Position numbers and translations under genes: made by a program
Origin: Palaemon carinicauda
Lineage: Eukaryota; Arthropoda; Malacostraca; Decapoda; Palaemonidae
DNA length: 64,000 nt
Direction: 5' to 3'
NCBI RefSeq assembly: GCF_036898095.1
Contig: NC_090735.1
Location: forward strand, 8,020,661-8,084,660
Shown: in pieces, positions 24,407-33,428 of the stretch
Numbering within the stretch: the stretch's first letter is position 1
How the letters are laid out: the number at the start of each line of letters is the position of its first letter
Notes under the pieces: generated by a model
Told to the model about the DNA's origin: nothing
The model's database searches: none
What the model saw: only the letters and a program-made list of their open reading frames with translations

Positions 24407-27067
24407 ATGTCTGACATTTCGCAAGCCCCCACCCATAGACGATGTAGGTCTTGTAATAGGCGTATTCCGAAGGCCTCGGTAGATCCTCACACCGCTTGTT
24501 CTGACTGTAGGGATAGGCCCTGTCAGTTAGAAAATCGATGTGAGGAATGCGCCGGACTTTCGGAACTTGATTTTGTCCGTCTTTTGAAATATTCAACTAA
24601 GTTAGAGAGAGGTAGAGTTAGGAGGAGTTCTTCTCACTCTTCACTTTTTTCCTCACCTCATGATCCCCTACCTTTTCCTACCCCTGTAGTGGCTACCCCC
24701 GAACCTACGTTTTGCCCTCAGCCTGATATGTCTGTTGTTTTGCGTGCTATTCAGGCCTTAGGCGATAAAGTAGAGTCAGTGGTAAGTGATCATAAGTCTC
24801 TTATGGCCGAAGTCAAGGAACTTAAGGTCAAGAGTGCAGTGGGTGGAATTAGTGCCAGTGCTGTGACGAGTGCTAGTGTCAGTGCAGTGCCAAGTGCTAG
24901 TGTCAGTGTCAGTGTGGTGCGTGAGGATACTTCTGTGCGTGCCAGTCGTCCTCCCAGTCCGGGACCTCTTGCAAGCTCCCAAGCCCAGGGGAGAAGCAAT
25001 GTCGAAGGGCAAAAGGGTTCGGCAGGCCTTGATCGGCGCACAGAAGTATCCTCGGTGGTTGCGGGCGTGTCTTCCAGAGACCGTCACTCCCACCTGCAGA
25101 CGATTGAGCCCGTCTTTTTCTCGTCCGCTGATCAATTGTCAGGGAAGAAACGCTGGACTCAGGTCTCTAGACCACTCAAACGCAGAGTCCAGTCCGCGAG
25201 TGCTCAGCCGGGCTGCAGTCATTGGCTCAGCTCTGACTCGCCGCAGTCATCAGTCGACTGCACTCCGCCCAAGAGGAGTAAGGTTCTGCCACAACAGAGC
25301 TCTGCTGTTAAGGCTTTACCTCAGCCTACTGTAGTTTCTGCCGACCCCAAGTGGACTCTACTACAGTCCATGCAGGCACAGCTTTCGGACTTGATGCGTG
25401 AGTGTCGGGCTGAGAAGGTTGCGCCTCCGCCTCCGCCTGCGCTCGCTCCGCCTTACCGCAGTACCGCCTGCCAGGCGTACGATGTTGAGCCACGTTCTGA
25501 GTTTGCTGTTCCCAGTGGTGTACAGCCTCCGCCTTCCTTAAGGCAACCTCAACAATGGGATCAGGAGGATTATACCTCTCTTCCTCCGCTTCCACTTGCT
25601 GCTCCACCAGTGATGCAACACTCGGTTGAGGTACAACAACCTCTCCCGTCCATGAGTCAGTCTCCTCAGCTCTCGCTGCAGCGAGCTCAACCCTCCACAA
25701 GGCAAGCACCACAACACCTTAGCCTTGCGCCTCAGGAGCCTCAGCTTGCGAGACATTTACCACGTTCTGCGCAGCCTCTACCTCATCGCGCTCCGCTCAC
25801 ACCGCAGGAACAGGAACTTGCTACTCCGCTTCCGCCAACCACTCAGCAAGCGCAACCCTTGGGTTCAGCCACTCATGCCAGGAGTCAGCCTCCTCCACCC
25901 ATGCGCCTACCTTCTGCTTCTTCTTTTGTTCAGCCTTTGCAGTCTGAGCCTCAGGTTTTCCCTCATCAGATTCTTGAAGAGGAAACCACTAATATTGTTG
26001 TTCCTGCTCGTTCTGACTCTGCTGTTCAGCATACTTGTCCGATCTCTTCGCTACACTCTGGTGATGAGGCGTCTGATGATGAGGCGGCACACCTGGATCC
26101 CTCGTCAGACGTGGATGAATCCAAGCCTTCTCCACCGTCTATTGACTTTCGTAAGGTCTTGGCTCTGCTTAGGGAGGTTTACCCAGACCACTTTGTCTCT
26201 GCTATTCCCCGCTCTCCACCATCTGAGTTTTCGCTGGGCATGCAGCCAGCTAAGTCCACCTATACTAAGCTAGTCCTAGCAAGGTCCTCTAAGAGAGCGT
26301 TAAGGATCTTAGGGGAGTGGCTGCAGACTAAGCAACACCTTGGCAAGACTTCTTTCATGTTTCCTCCGACTAAGCTCACTTCTAAAGCGAGCGTTTGGTA
26401 TGCCACAGGAGAGGAACCAGGCTTGGGAGTACCTGCCTCTGCCCAGGCTGACTTCTCAAGTCTGGTAGACTCGCCTCGGAGAACTGCAATGAGGCGCTCT
26501 AAGGTTTGCTGGACCTTCTCAGACCTTGATCACTTCCTGAAGGGTGTATTTAGAGCATTTGAGATGTTCAACTTTCTAGACTGGTGCCTGGGGGCCCTCA
26601 GCAAGAAGACCTCCCCTGCGGACAAGGATTCTGCCATGCTATTAATGTCCTGCATGGATAAGGCCATTAGAGATGGATCTGGTGAGCTTGCGTCGATGTT
26701 TGTATCAGGGGTTCTTAAGAAAAGGGAACAACTGTGTACCTTCCTTTCCTCCAGCATTACACCTTGTCAAAGGTCACAACTCCTTTTCGCTCCGCTCTCG
26801 AAGTTCCTCTTCCCCGAAGAGCTGGTTAAGGACTTGTCTGCTGCCCTGATACAAAAGGACACACATGATCTTGTAGCCTCATCGGCTCGTAAGTCTAAGG
26901 TTGCTACCTCAGTCCCCAGGACTTATCGCACCCCAGTGGCTGATACTCCTGCTACGAGGTTCATACCGCCCTTTCGTGGTAGAGCCCCCAGCCGAGGAAG
27001 CTCCCGTCCAGACTCTTCCAGGAGCAAGTCTAGGAAAGGCTCCAAGGCCTCTAAAGGAAAAAACTGA
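24407..27067 (+). CDS. gag: DIRS Gag-like protein (886 aa), E1
   Basis: The first ATG after the left ITR opens an uninterrupted frame. Near the N-terminus is a cysteine cluster with three CxxC pairs (C13/C16, C31/C34, C45/C48) plus H28 and C39, probably a zinc-binding fold. Residues ~60-560 are low-complexity (Ser, Val, Pro, Gln-rich) and likely disordered. Around residue 577 a conserved block starts (DFRKVLALLREVYPDHFVSA) and continues through DSPRRTAMRRSKVCWTFSDL and FNFLDWCLGALS, which are well kept in E2 and look like a folded capsid-type domain. The C-terminus is Arg/Ser/Lys-rich (RGRAPSRGSSRPDSSRSKS) and probably binds nucleic acid. The role (particle formation and RNA packaging) is inferred from position and composition. 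The last ~190 bp overlap the RT frame. Confidence 0.88.
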   Translation: MSDISQAPTHRRCRSCNRRIPKASVDPHTACSDCRDRPCQLENRCEECAGLSELDFVRLLKYSTKLERGRVRRSSSHSSLFSSPHDPLPFPTPVVATPEPTFCPQPDMSVVLRAIQALGDKVESVVSDHKSLMAEVKELKVKSAVGGISASAVTSASVSAVPSASVSVSVVREDTSVRASRPPSPGPLASSQAQGRSNVEGQKGSAGLDRRTEVSSVVAGVSSRDRHSHLQTIEPVFFSSADQLSGKKRWTQVSRPLKRRVQSASAQPGCSHWLSSDSPQSSVDCTPPKRSKVLPQQSSAVKALPQPTVVSADPKWTLLQSMQAQLSDLMRECRAEKVAPPPPPALAPPYRSTACQAYDVEPRSEFAVPSGVQPPPSLRQPQQWDQEDYTSLPPLPLAAPPVMQHSVEVQQPLPSMSQSPQLSLQRAQPSTRQAPQHLSLAPQEPQLARHLPRSAQPLPHRAPLTPQEQELATPLPPTTQQAQPLGSATHARSQPPPPMRLPSASSFVQPLQSEPQVFPHQILEEETTNIVVPARSDSAVQHTCPISSLHSGDEASDDEAAHLDPSSDVDESKPSPPSIDFRKVLALLREVYPDHFVSAIPRSPPSEFSLGMQPAKSTYTKLVLARSSKRALRILGEWLQTKQHLGKTSFMFPPTKLTSKASVWYATGEEPGLGVPASAQADFSSLVDSPRRTAMRRSKVCWTFSDLDHFLKGVFRAFEMFNFLDWCLGALSKKTSPADKDSAMLLMSCMDKAIRDGSGELASMFVSGVLKKREQLCTFLSSSITPCQRSQLLFAPLSKFLFPEELVKDLSAALIQKDTHDLVASSARKSKVATSVPRTYRTPVADTPATRFIPPFRGRAPSRGSSRPDSSRSKSRKGSKASKGKN

Positions 27068-29126
27068 CTCTCCGCATCTCCAGACAGCAGTAGGAGCCAG
27101 ACTCAAGAGCTTCTGGCAAGCCTGGGAAAAGAGAGGTGCAGACGCCCAGTCTGTCAGTTGGCTGAGGGAGGGTTACAGGATTCCATTCTGCCTCAAACCA
27201 CCTCTGACCACATCTCCCATCAACCTCTCTCCCAACTACAAAGAAGAGGACAAGAGGCTAGCGTTGCACCAGGAGGTGTCGCTACTTGTGCAGAAGAAGG
27301 CAGTGGTTATAGTCCGGGACCATCAATCCCCGGGCTTCTACAACCGTCTCTTTCTAGTGGCCAAGAAGACAGGAGGTTGGAGACCGGTGCTGGACGTCAG
27401 CGCGCTCAACGCGTATGTCACCAAGCAGACGTTCACGATGGAGACGACGAAGTCGGTCCTAGCAGCGTTCAGGCAGGAGGACTGGATGGTCTCGTTGGAC
27501 TTGAAAGATGCCTACTTTCACGTTCCTATTCATCCAGACTCCCAACCTTTCCTGAGATTCGTTTTTGGAAAGGTTGTCTACCAATTCCAAGCCCTGTGTT
27601 TTGGCCTAAGCACAGCTCCTATGGTGTTCACGCATCTGATGAGGAATATAGCAAAATTCCTCCACTTATCGGACATCAGAGCCTCCCTCTACTTAGACGA
27701 CTGGCTGTTGAGAGCCTCCACGAGTCGTCGCTGTCTGGAGAGTCTCAACTGGACTTTGGACTTAATCAGAGAACTGGGTCTGTTAGTCAACATAGAAAAG
27801 TCTCAGCTCATTCCCTCCCAATCCATTGTGTACCTGGGAATGGAGATTCGGAGTCAGGATTTTCGGGCTTTTCCATCGGCCCCCAGGATAAGCCAAGCCC
27901 TAGAGTGCATCATGAGCATGCTGAAGAGGAGCAGTTGCTCGGTGAGACAGTGGATGAGTCTCACAGGGACCCTTTCATCACTGGCCCTGTTCGTCGAGCT
28001 AGGGAGACTCCACCTCCGCCCTCTTCAATTCCATCTTGCAGCTCATTGGGACAAGGGTTTGACTCTCGAAGCAGTCTCTATCCCAGTCACCCAAGAGATG
28101 AAGACCACTCTCTTGTGGTGGAAGAACAATCTCCTTCTCAGGGAGGGCCTATCGTTGGCTATTCAGACCCCCAATCTTCATCTCTTCTCAGATGCATCGG
28201 ACTCGGGCTGGGGTGCGACCTTGAACGGACGGGAATGCTCGGGAACGTGGAACGAGGAACAGGGAATGCTCCACATCAACTGCAAGGAGCTACTAGCAGT
28301 TCATTTAGCCCTGCTGAACTTCAAGTCCCTCCTGCTAGGCAAAGTGGTGGAGGTGAACTCAGACAACACCACAGCCTTGGCTTACATCTCCAAGCAAGGA
28401 GGGACCCATTCGAGGAGCCTATACGAGATCGCAAGGGACCTCCTCATTTGGTCAAGAGGTCTAAACCTCACTTTGGTCACGAGGTTCATTCAGGGCAATA
28501 TGAACGTCTCAGCAGATCGCCTAAGCAGAAGGAATCAGGTCATTCCCACGGAATGGACCCTCCACAAGAGTGTGTGCAACAGACTTTGGACGTTGTGGGG
28601 TCAACCTACCATAGATCTGTTTGCCACCTCCATAACCAAGAGACTTCCGCTGTACTGTTCCCCAGTTCCAGACCCTGCAGCAGTTCATGTGGATGCTTTT
28701 CTACTGAACTGGTCCCATCTCGACCTTTACGCATTCCCACCGTTCAAGATAATAAACAAAGTTCTTCAGAAATTCATCTCGCACGAAGGGACACGGCTGA
28801 CGCTGGTTGCTCCCCTTTGGCCTGCAAGAGAATGGTTCACAGAGGTACTTCAATGGCTAGTCGACATCCCCAGGACTCTACCTCTAAGAGTGGACCTTCT
28901 ACGTCAACCTCACGTAGACAGGTTGCACCCAAACCTCCACGCTCTTCGGCTGACTGCCTTCAGACTGTCGAAAGATTCGCTAGAGCTAGAGGCTTTTCGA
29001 AGGAGGCAGCCAGTGCGATTGCCAGAGCAAGAAGGGTTTCCACTCGTAGAGTCTACCAATCTAAGTGGGAAGTCTTCCGGAGCTGGTGTAGAGCCAATTC
29101 AGTATCCTCTACCAATACCTCTGTGA
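26877..29126 (+). CDS. pol: DIRS polyprotein: reverse transcriptase, RNase H, methyltransferase-like domain, E1
   Basis: Residue numbers count from a TTG at 26901. RT: aspartate in SLDLKDAYFHVP (D200), QALCFGLSTAP, and the active-site YLDDWL (264-269). RNase H: D431 in FSDASDSGWG, E463 in NCKELLAV, D488 in NSDNTTALAY, D539 in ADRLSR. About residues 570-655 (IDLFATSITKRLP, then AYAFPPFKIINK-like sequence, then LVAPLWPAREWF) resemble the Dam-type adenine methyltransferase domain of DIRS elements, with FPPF at 612-615 where an active enzyme has N/D-PP-Y/F. No useful ATG precedes the RT domain, and the frame is +1 relative to gag with ~190 bp overlap. Translation by frameshifting or re-initiation is therefore inferred. 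The 3' part overlaps the recombinase frame. Confidence 0.93.
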   Translation, partial: PHRLVSLRLLPQSPGLIAPQWLILLLRGSYRPFVVEPPAEEAPVQTLPGASLGKAPRPLKEKTDSPHLQTAVGARLKSFWQAWEKRGADAQSVSWLREGYRIPFCLKPPLTTSPINLSPNYKEEDKRLALHQEVSLLVQKKAVVIVRDHQSPGFYNRLFLVAKKTGGWRPVLDVSALNAYVTKQTFTMETTKSVLAAFRQEDWMVSLDLKDAYFHVPIHPDSQPFLRFVFGKVVYQFQALCFGLSTAPMVFTHLMRNIAKFLHLSDIRASLYLDDWLLRASTSRRCLESLNWTLDLIRELGLLVNIEKSQLIPSQSIVYLGMEIRSQDFRAFPSAPRISQALECIMSMLKRSSCSVRQWMSLTGTLSSLALFVELGRLHLRPLQFHLAAHWDKGLTLEAVSIPVTQEMKTTLLWWKNNLLLREGLSLAIQTPNLHLFSDASDSGWGATLNGRECSGTWNEEQGMLHINCKELLAVHLALLNFKSLLLGKVVEVNSDNTTALAYISKQGGTHSRSLYEIARDLLIWSRGLNLTLVTRFIQGNMNVSADRLSRRNQVIPTEWTLHKSVCNRLWTLWGQPTIDLFATSITKRLPLYCSPVPDPAAVHVDAFLLNWSHLDLYAFPPFKIINKVLQKFISHEGTRLTLVAPLWPAREWFTEVLQWLVDIPRTLPLRVDLLRQPHVDRLHPNLHALRLTAFRLSKDSLELEAFRRRQPVRLPEQEGFPLVESTNLSGKSSGAGVEPIQYPLPIPL

Positions 29127-30025
29127 CCCAAATAGCTGACTTCCTTTTACATCTTAGGAATGAGAGATCCCTTTCAGCCCCTACGATTAAAGGGTATAGG
29201 AGTATGTTGGCTTCAGTTCTCCGCCACAGAGGTTTGGACCTTTCTTCCAACAAGGACCTTCAAGACATCCTTAAGTCTTTTGAGACGTCTAAAGAGCGTC
29301 GTCTATCCACTCCAGGCTGGAACCTAGACGTAGTCTTAAGGTTCCTTATGTCACCTAGGTTCGAACCTCTCCAGTCAGCTTCCTTCAAGGACCTTACCCT
29401 CAAGACTCTTTTTCTCGTCTGCCTTGCAACAGCTAAGAGAGTCAGTGAGGTTCATGCCTTCAGCAAGAACATTGGTTTCACGACCGAATCTGCAACATGT
29501 TCTTTTCAGCACGGATTCCTAGCAAAGAACGAACTTCCTTCACGTCCTTGGCCTAGATCGTTTGAAATACCTAGCCTCTCCAACATGGTAGGTAACGAAC
29601 TAGAGAGAGTTCTTTGCCCTGTCAGAGCTCTCAAGTATTATCTTAATAGGTCTAAACCTATTCGAGGACAGTCAGAAGCCTTATGGTGTGCCATCAAGAA
29701 ACCTTCGAGGCCCATGTCCAAGAACGGGGTTTCGTATTATATAAGGCTTCTGATTAGAGAAGCCCATTCTCACTTAAAGGAGGAAGACCTTGCATTGCTG
29801 AAGGTAAGGACCCACGAAGTAAGAGCCGTAGCTACTTCGATGGCCTTTAATAAAAACCGTTCTCTGCAGAGCATAATGGATGCAACCTATTGGAGGAGCA
29901 AGTCAGTGTTTGCATCATTTTATCTTAAAGATGTCCAGTCTCTTTACGAGAACTGCTACACCCTGGGACCATTCGTAGCAGCGAGTGCAGTAGTAGGTGA
30001 GGGCTCAGCCACTACATTCCCTTAA
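28832..30025 (+). CDS. DIRS tyrosine recombinase, E1
   Basis: The frame is open from about 27158, but before ~28832 it only shadows the RT frame. I chose the ATG at 28832 (another lies at 28853), which gives ~397 aa. An N-terminal SAM-like core-binding domain covers about ARGFSKEAASAIARARR to TIKGYRSMLASVLRHRG. The catalytic domain then shows the family residues: Arg in TAKRVSEVHA (codon at 29438), HEVR (29813-29824), Trp in ATYWRSKS and the nucleophile Tyr in FASFYLKD (29921). This enzyme inserts the circular DNA intermediate and explains the lack of target duplication. It overlaps the end of the pol frame by ~295 bp and ends ~400 bp before the internal complementary region. All residues needed for activity appear present. 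Confidence 0.93.
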   Translation: MVHRGTSMASRHPQDSTSKSGPSTSTSRRQVAPKPPRSSADCLQTVERFARARGFSKEAASAIARARRVSTRRVYQSKWEVFRSWCRANSVSSTNTSVTQIADFLLHLRNERSLSAPTIKGYRSMLASVLRHRGLDLSSNKDLQDILKSFETSKERRLSTPGWNLDVVLRFLMSPRFEPLQSASFKDLTLKTLFLVCLATAKRVSEVHAFSKNIGFTTESATCSFQHGFLAKNELPSRPWPRSFEIPSLSNMVGNELERVLCPVRALKYYLNRSKPIRGQSEALWCAIKKPSRPMSKNGVSYYIRLLIREAHSHLKEEDLALLKVRTHEVRAVATSMAFNKNRSLQSIMDATYWRSKSVFASFYLKDVQSLYENCYTLGPFVAASAVVGEGSATTFP

Positions 30026-30423
30026 TCCCATAACCTTTTTTTAACCTTTCTCTTGAATGCTTTTATTGTTGTTTTTATGGTTGTTACGGTAGGCTAAGAA
30101 GCCTTCCGCATCCTTTTGATTTGGCGGGTGGTCAATTCATTCTTGAGAAGCGCCTGGGTTAGAGGTTGTGTAGAGGTCCTTTAGTAGGGGTTGCAGCCCT
30201 ATATACTTTAGCACCTTTGAGTTGATTCAGCCTCCAAGAGGAACGCTGCGCTCAGTAAGGAAGACGAACTTAAAAAAGAGGCAGAGTAACGGTTCAATTC
30301 GACTTCCTTACCAGGTACTTATTATTTCATTGTTATTTGAGATAACTGTTATATGAAATATGGGATACTTAGCTATCCTTTAATCTTGTACACTGGTTTT
30401 CACCCACCCCCCTGGGTGTGAAT

Positions 30424-30514
30424 CAGCTACATGATTATCGGGTAAGTTTAATATTGAAAAATGTTATTTTTATTAGTAAAATAAATTTTTGAATATACTT
30501 ACCCGATAATCATG
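30424..30514 (+). repeat. E1 internal complementary region (ICR)
   Basis: 30424-30460 is the exact reverse complement of the left tip 24024-24060 (37 bp). 30461-30514 is the exact reverse complement of the right tip 30700-30753 (54 bp). The two halves abut, so the ICR is a copy of the left-right end junction. In DIRS elements this region templates the closing of the circular DNA. A short 'caccc...gggtg' hairpin lies just upstream. Confidence 0.95.
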
Positions 30515-30562
30515 ATTTAATCGACCCTCCCTTCCTCCCCATAGAGAACCAGTGGACCGAGA

Positions 30563-30753
30563 AAAAATTGAGGAGGTGTCAACAAGAAGTACTATAGTAC
30601 CTGGCCACAGGTGGCACTGGTAAGTACACCCCCTTCTAGTATTGTGATAGCTGGCGTATCCCTCCATAGAATTCTGTCGGGCAACGGAGTTGACAGCTAC
30701 ATGATTATCGGGTAAGTATATTCAAAAATTTATTTTACTAATAAAAATAACAT
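30563..30753 (-). repeat. E1 right ITR
   Basis: Reverse complement of the left ITR, with an outer extension relative to it that ends ...aaaataacat. It contains the plus-strand splice-donor-like 'gggtaagtata' at 30710-30720. Confidence 0.93.
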
Positions 30754-33049
30754 GTTTCATTCATTTTGAATTATATTGAGCAGATACAGGTATAGTATGT
30801 TATTCATATTAAGATGTTTTTTATAAGTCCATTGGTATTATGATAGGAACAAACCTAATTAATTATTATAGAATATTTATGCATGCATATAAAGTCTGAG
30901 GATTTCCTCTCGGTTTTGTCACTAAAAGCTTTTTGTGTTCTAAGAATCGTCTCCTAAGACTTGATTTGCAATTGTATTTCTAGAGGGCCTGTCAAAAGTC
31001 AGAGTTTTTGTAACACTGTGCATTTATTTAACCGAGTGTGTAATCCAACTTCTTATATCAATATTTCCACGCGTCATCTCCATAGATTGAGTCGTCAGCA
31101 GTTTCGAGTAAGTTAAGCACTACGGTACTGTATATTTAAGGTTAAGTCTTAAAAGCCATGTCGTTACCAATACATTATATTAACTTCTGTTTCATTATGT
31201 AGGTTGTAATTTCCAGAAAAAAGGAAGCTTAAAATAGAAGGAGTTTGACGTTACTCACATGAAACTTGCCTAGTAGTCATAATGCGTTAACCATGAAAGC
31301 TACCGATTTACCGACCTTCAACAATAATAACTAGATAAAAGAAAGATATCATTAAACCATTGAATTTGAACAGCTTTAGAATTAAAAACCTGCCTAAAAT
31401 TGGGAAATGATGTTATCCCTAACTCACCTGCTCTAAAAGCCAGAGCCTAAAAAGTTGTGACAGGCAAAGGACATTGTACATATGGCAGGAGTTTTTTTAT
31501 CTAAAGCAACCATTCATTTCCTTAATAGTTTGCTACCAATTACTTGGCTTTATCACTAACTTGTAAAAGCTTAACTACGTTTGCCAATTTTTTTGAAAAC
31601 ACTTTTGCCCTCTATACATAATTTTAAAACCAGGTAGAGACCTACCTTGTATCTTATTCAAATTCTATTTCTGTGCCTGATTACCCACTTAAATCTTGAA
31701 ACTACGTCGGAGCAGAAATAGGCCAGTCTGTATGGTATGCCAACAAGGATTATTTGAAGATTTTGGGGTGACCGGTTATGTGTTTACTCAGTTATGCCTT
31801 CTATCTGGTCTACTGGGCATCTCAGGGAAGGGGGAAGATGGGTTAAAGTTCAGTAAATCTGTAGCTTTGATGTTAAAGCATAATAATGATCAGGGTTTTT
31901 GTCTCCCTGTACTGTATATGTTTTACTTGCTTAGGTTTGGTAACTTTCAGCTCAACCTGCTGGTGTACATCAGTAGGTCCTATTTAGTCAGGTGTTCTAT
32001 ATTCAAACTTTATTGGCTTAGAATGTTTTGAATTATTAAAGAACTTTTAAGTCATATTTTACTAAATGATAACTGATTGCCTCCTAATGCTGCTGTTAGT
32101 AGTTTAACTCATGATTATATAACATTAGCTTTTAATTGCTTTGCTCGCAAGTGTGAATGTTTTGGAAACTTTGGTCATAATATCCTCCTACATAGATGCT
32201 CTTGTGATCAGTAACAGCTTAAGAGGGATCCCAAAGCCTTTTACACCTCTTTTTCAGGAATTATGAATGGTAGCGGCTGGTTTTCTGAATGGTCTCATAA
32301 ATTTAGTGATGTGGAATAGAGTTTGTGATATCTGAATACAGTATTGGTAAATGAAGTGTATTTTGTAGCATGTTTTAAAATCAAATTTAGTTATAGCGAG
32401 CTTTAAAATTTTACTAACAACAGAGCTGAACTCAGCAAAGAATTATAGTACAAGGTTCATAAAGTGCATGATTCATGAGTGTTCCCTTTTCAGAGACGTG
32501 CAATATGACCTCTAAGAAATCCTCGGATGGAAGTAAACGAGAGGTACTAACATTAAGTTATAGTGCATGTGCTTAGCTTGTAGTTGGTTGTAGTTTTAAG
32601 GTAATTAGGCTCCTTTATCAGTTTAAGCAATCCCTGAACTACCTTTATAAATACTCAAGGTTTTTAACTTGAGAAGCAGTTATTCTTGGGATGTGCATGT
32701 TAAGTCTTTGATTGTAGTTGAAGCAGGGATGAATAATGGTAACAAAATCAAGGATCAGTTATTGAGTGGCATGCTTTTAAGGAATACGGCACCACAGTAT
32801 TACAAGTTCTACTTCTAGTTCTTGACATGCCACGTAACAGAATACTGTACTCAGTGAGCCGAGTCTAGTTCAAAATTTGAATTTCTAGACAGCAGAAAGT
32901 GTTGCATATGCCGTATCTTAAACGTAAGCATTGTAAGTATTATAAAGAATTAACATTCATGAATATACACCTAATAAAACGGTACCATTTCTCAAGTGTG
33001 TAGTAAATGGAGAAGATATGGTTAGAGCTGTTGCTGTAACGCTCATAAT
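30754..33049. other. Spacer between E1 and E2
   Basis: AT-rich, with no repeat, splice-bounded exon or RNA gene recognised. A 111-codon frame at 31696-32031 shows no motif. Confidence 0.5.
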
Positions 33050-33220
33050 TTTTCAATATTAATCTTACCCGGTGATCATGTAGCTGCAACTCTGTTGCCC
33101 GACAGAAAAAACCTACGGTCGGGATACGCCAGCGATCGCTATACAGGTGGGGGTGTACAACAACAGCGCCATCTGTCGAGTAGGTACTCAGGTACTTCTT
33201 GTCAACAAGAACCAATTTTT
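33050..33220 (+). repeat. E2 left ITR
   Basis: Begins ttttcaatattaatcttacc and pairs with 39330-39522. Confidence 0.92.
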
Positions 33221-33428
33221 CCTCTGTCGTGCCACCGGCAAGACCTACTTGATACGCTGTTGTTTCTGGAGTTGATTTCACGCTTTTTGGTGATGTATTC
33301 TCTCTAGATATTAGCTTTCGCTGTTCAGGAGTTATTATCATTACCTTTTCAAGCTTTATTGATTAGATTTTGGATTATTTGTTGACGACTTGGATAGATT
33401 TTGGATTCTCCCCTTTGACTAATTCAAG

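Larger units (their letters stand above)
24024..30753 (+). mobile_element. E1: apparently intact DIRS1-like retrotransposon (6.7 kb)
   Basis: Layout from left to right: ITR (24024-24191), gag (24407-27067), overlapping RT-RNase H-methyltransferase-like frame (26877-29126), overlapping tyrosine recombinase (ending 30025), 3' UTR, internal complementary region (30424-30514), right ITR (30563-30753). This is the DIRS order. Unlike LTR elements it carries a tyrosine recombinase in place of a DDE integrase, and no target-site duplication is visible. The ITRs match with one obvious mismatch over the ~150 bp compared. All three frames are open from end to end, so of the four copies this is the candidate autonomous one. 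DIRS elements replicate through RNA and a circular DNA that the recombinase inserts. Confidence 0.95.

Noticed and set aside
27158..28831. A separate protein from the first half of the 955-codon frame
   Set aside because: Its composition (Ser/Pro/Gly/Arg-rich, no motifs) is what the alternative frame of the conserved RT region would give. Only the recombinase part from about 28832 is supported.
24024..30753. LTR retrotransposon or endogenous retrovirus
   Set aside because: There are no direct LTRs, protease or DDE integrase. ITRs, an ICR and a tyrosine recombinase place it in the DIRS group.
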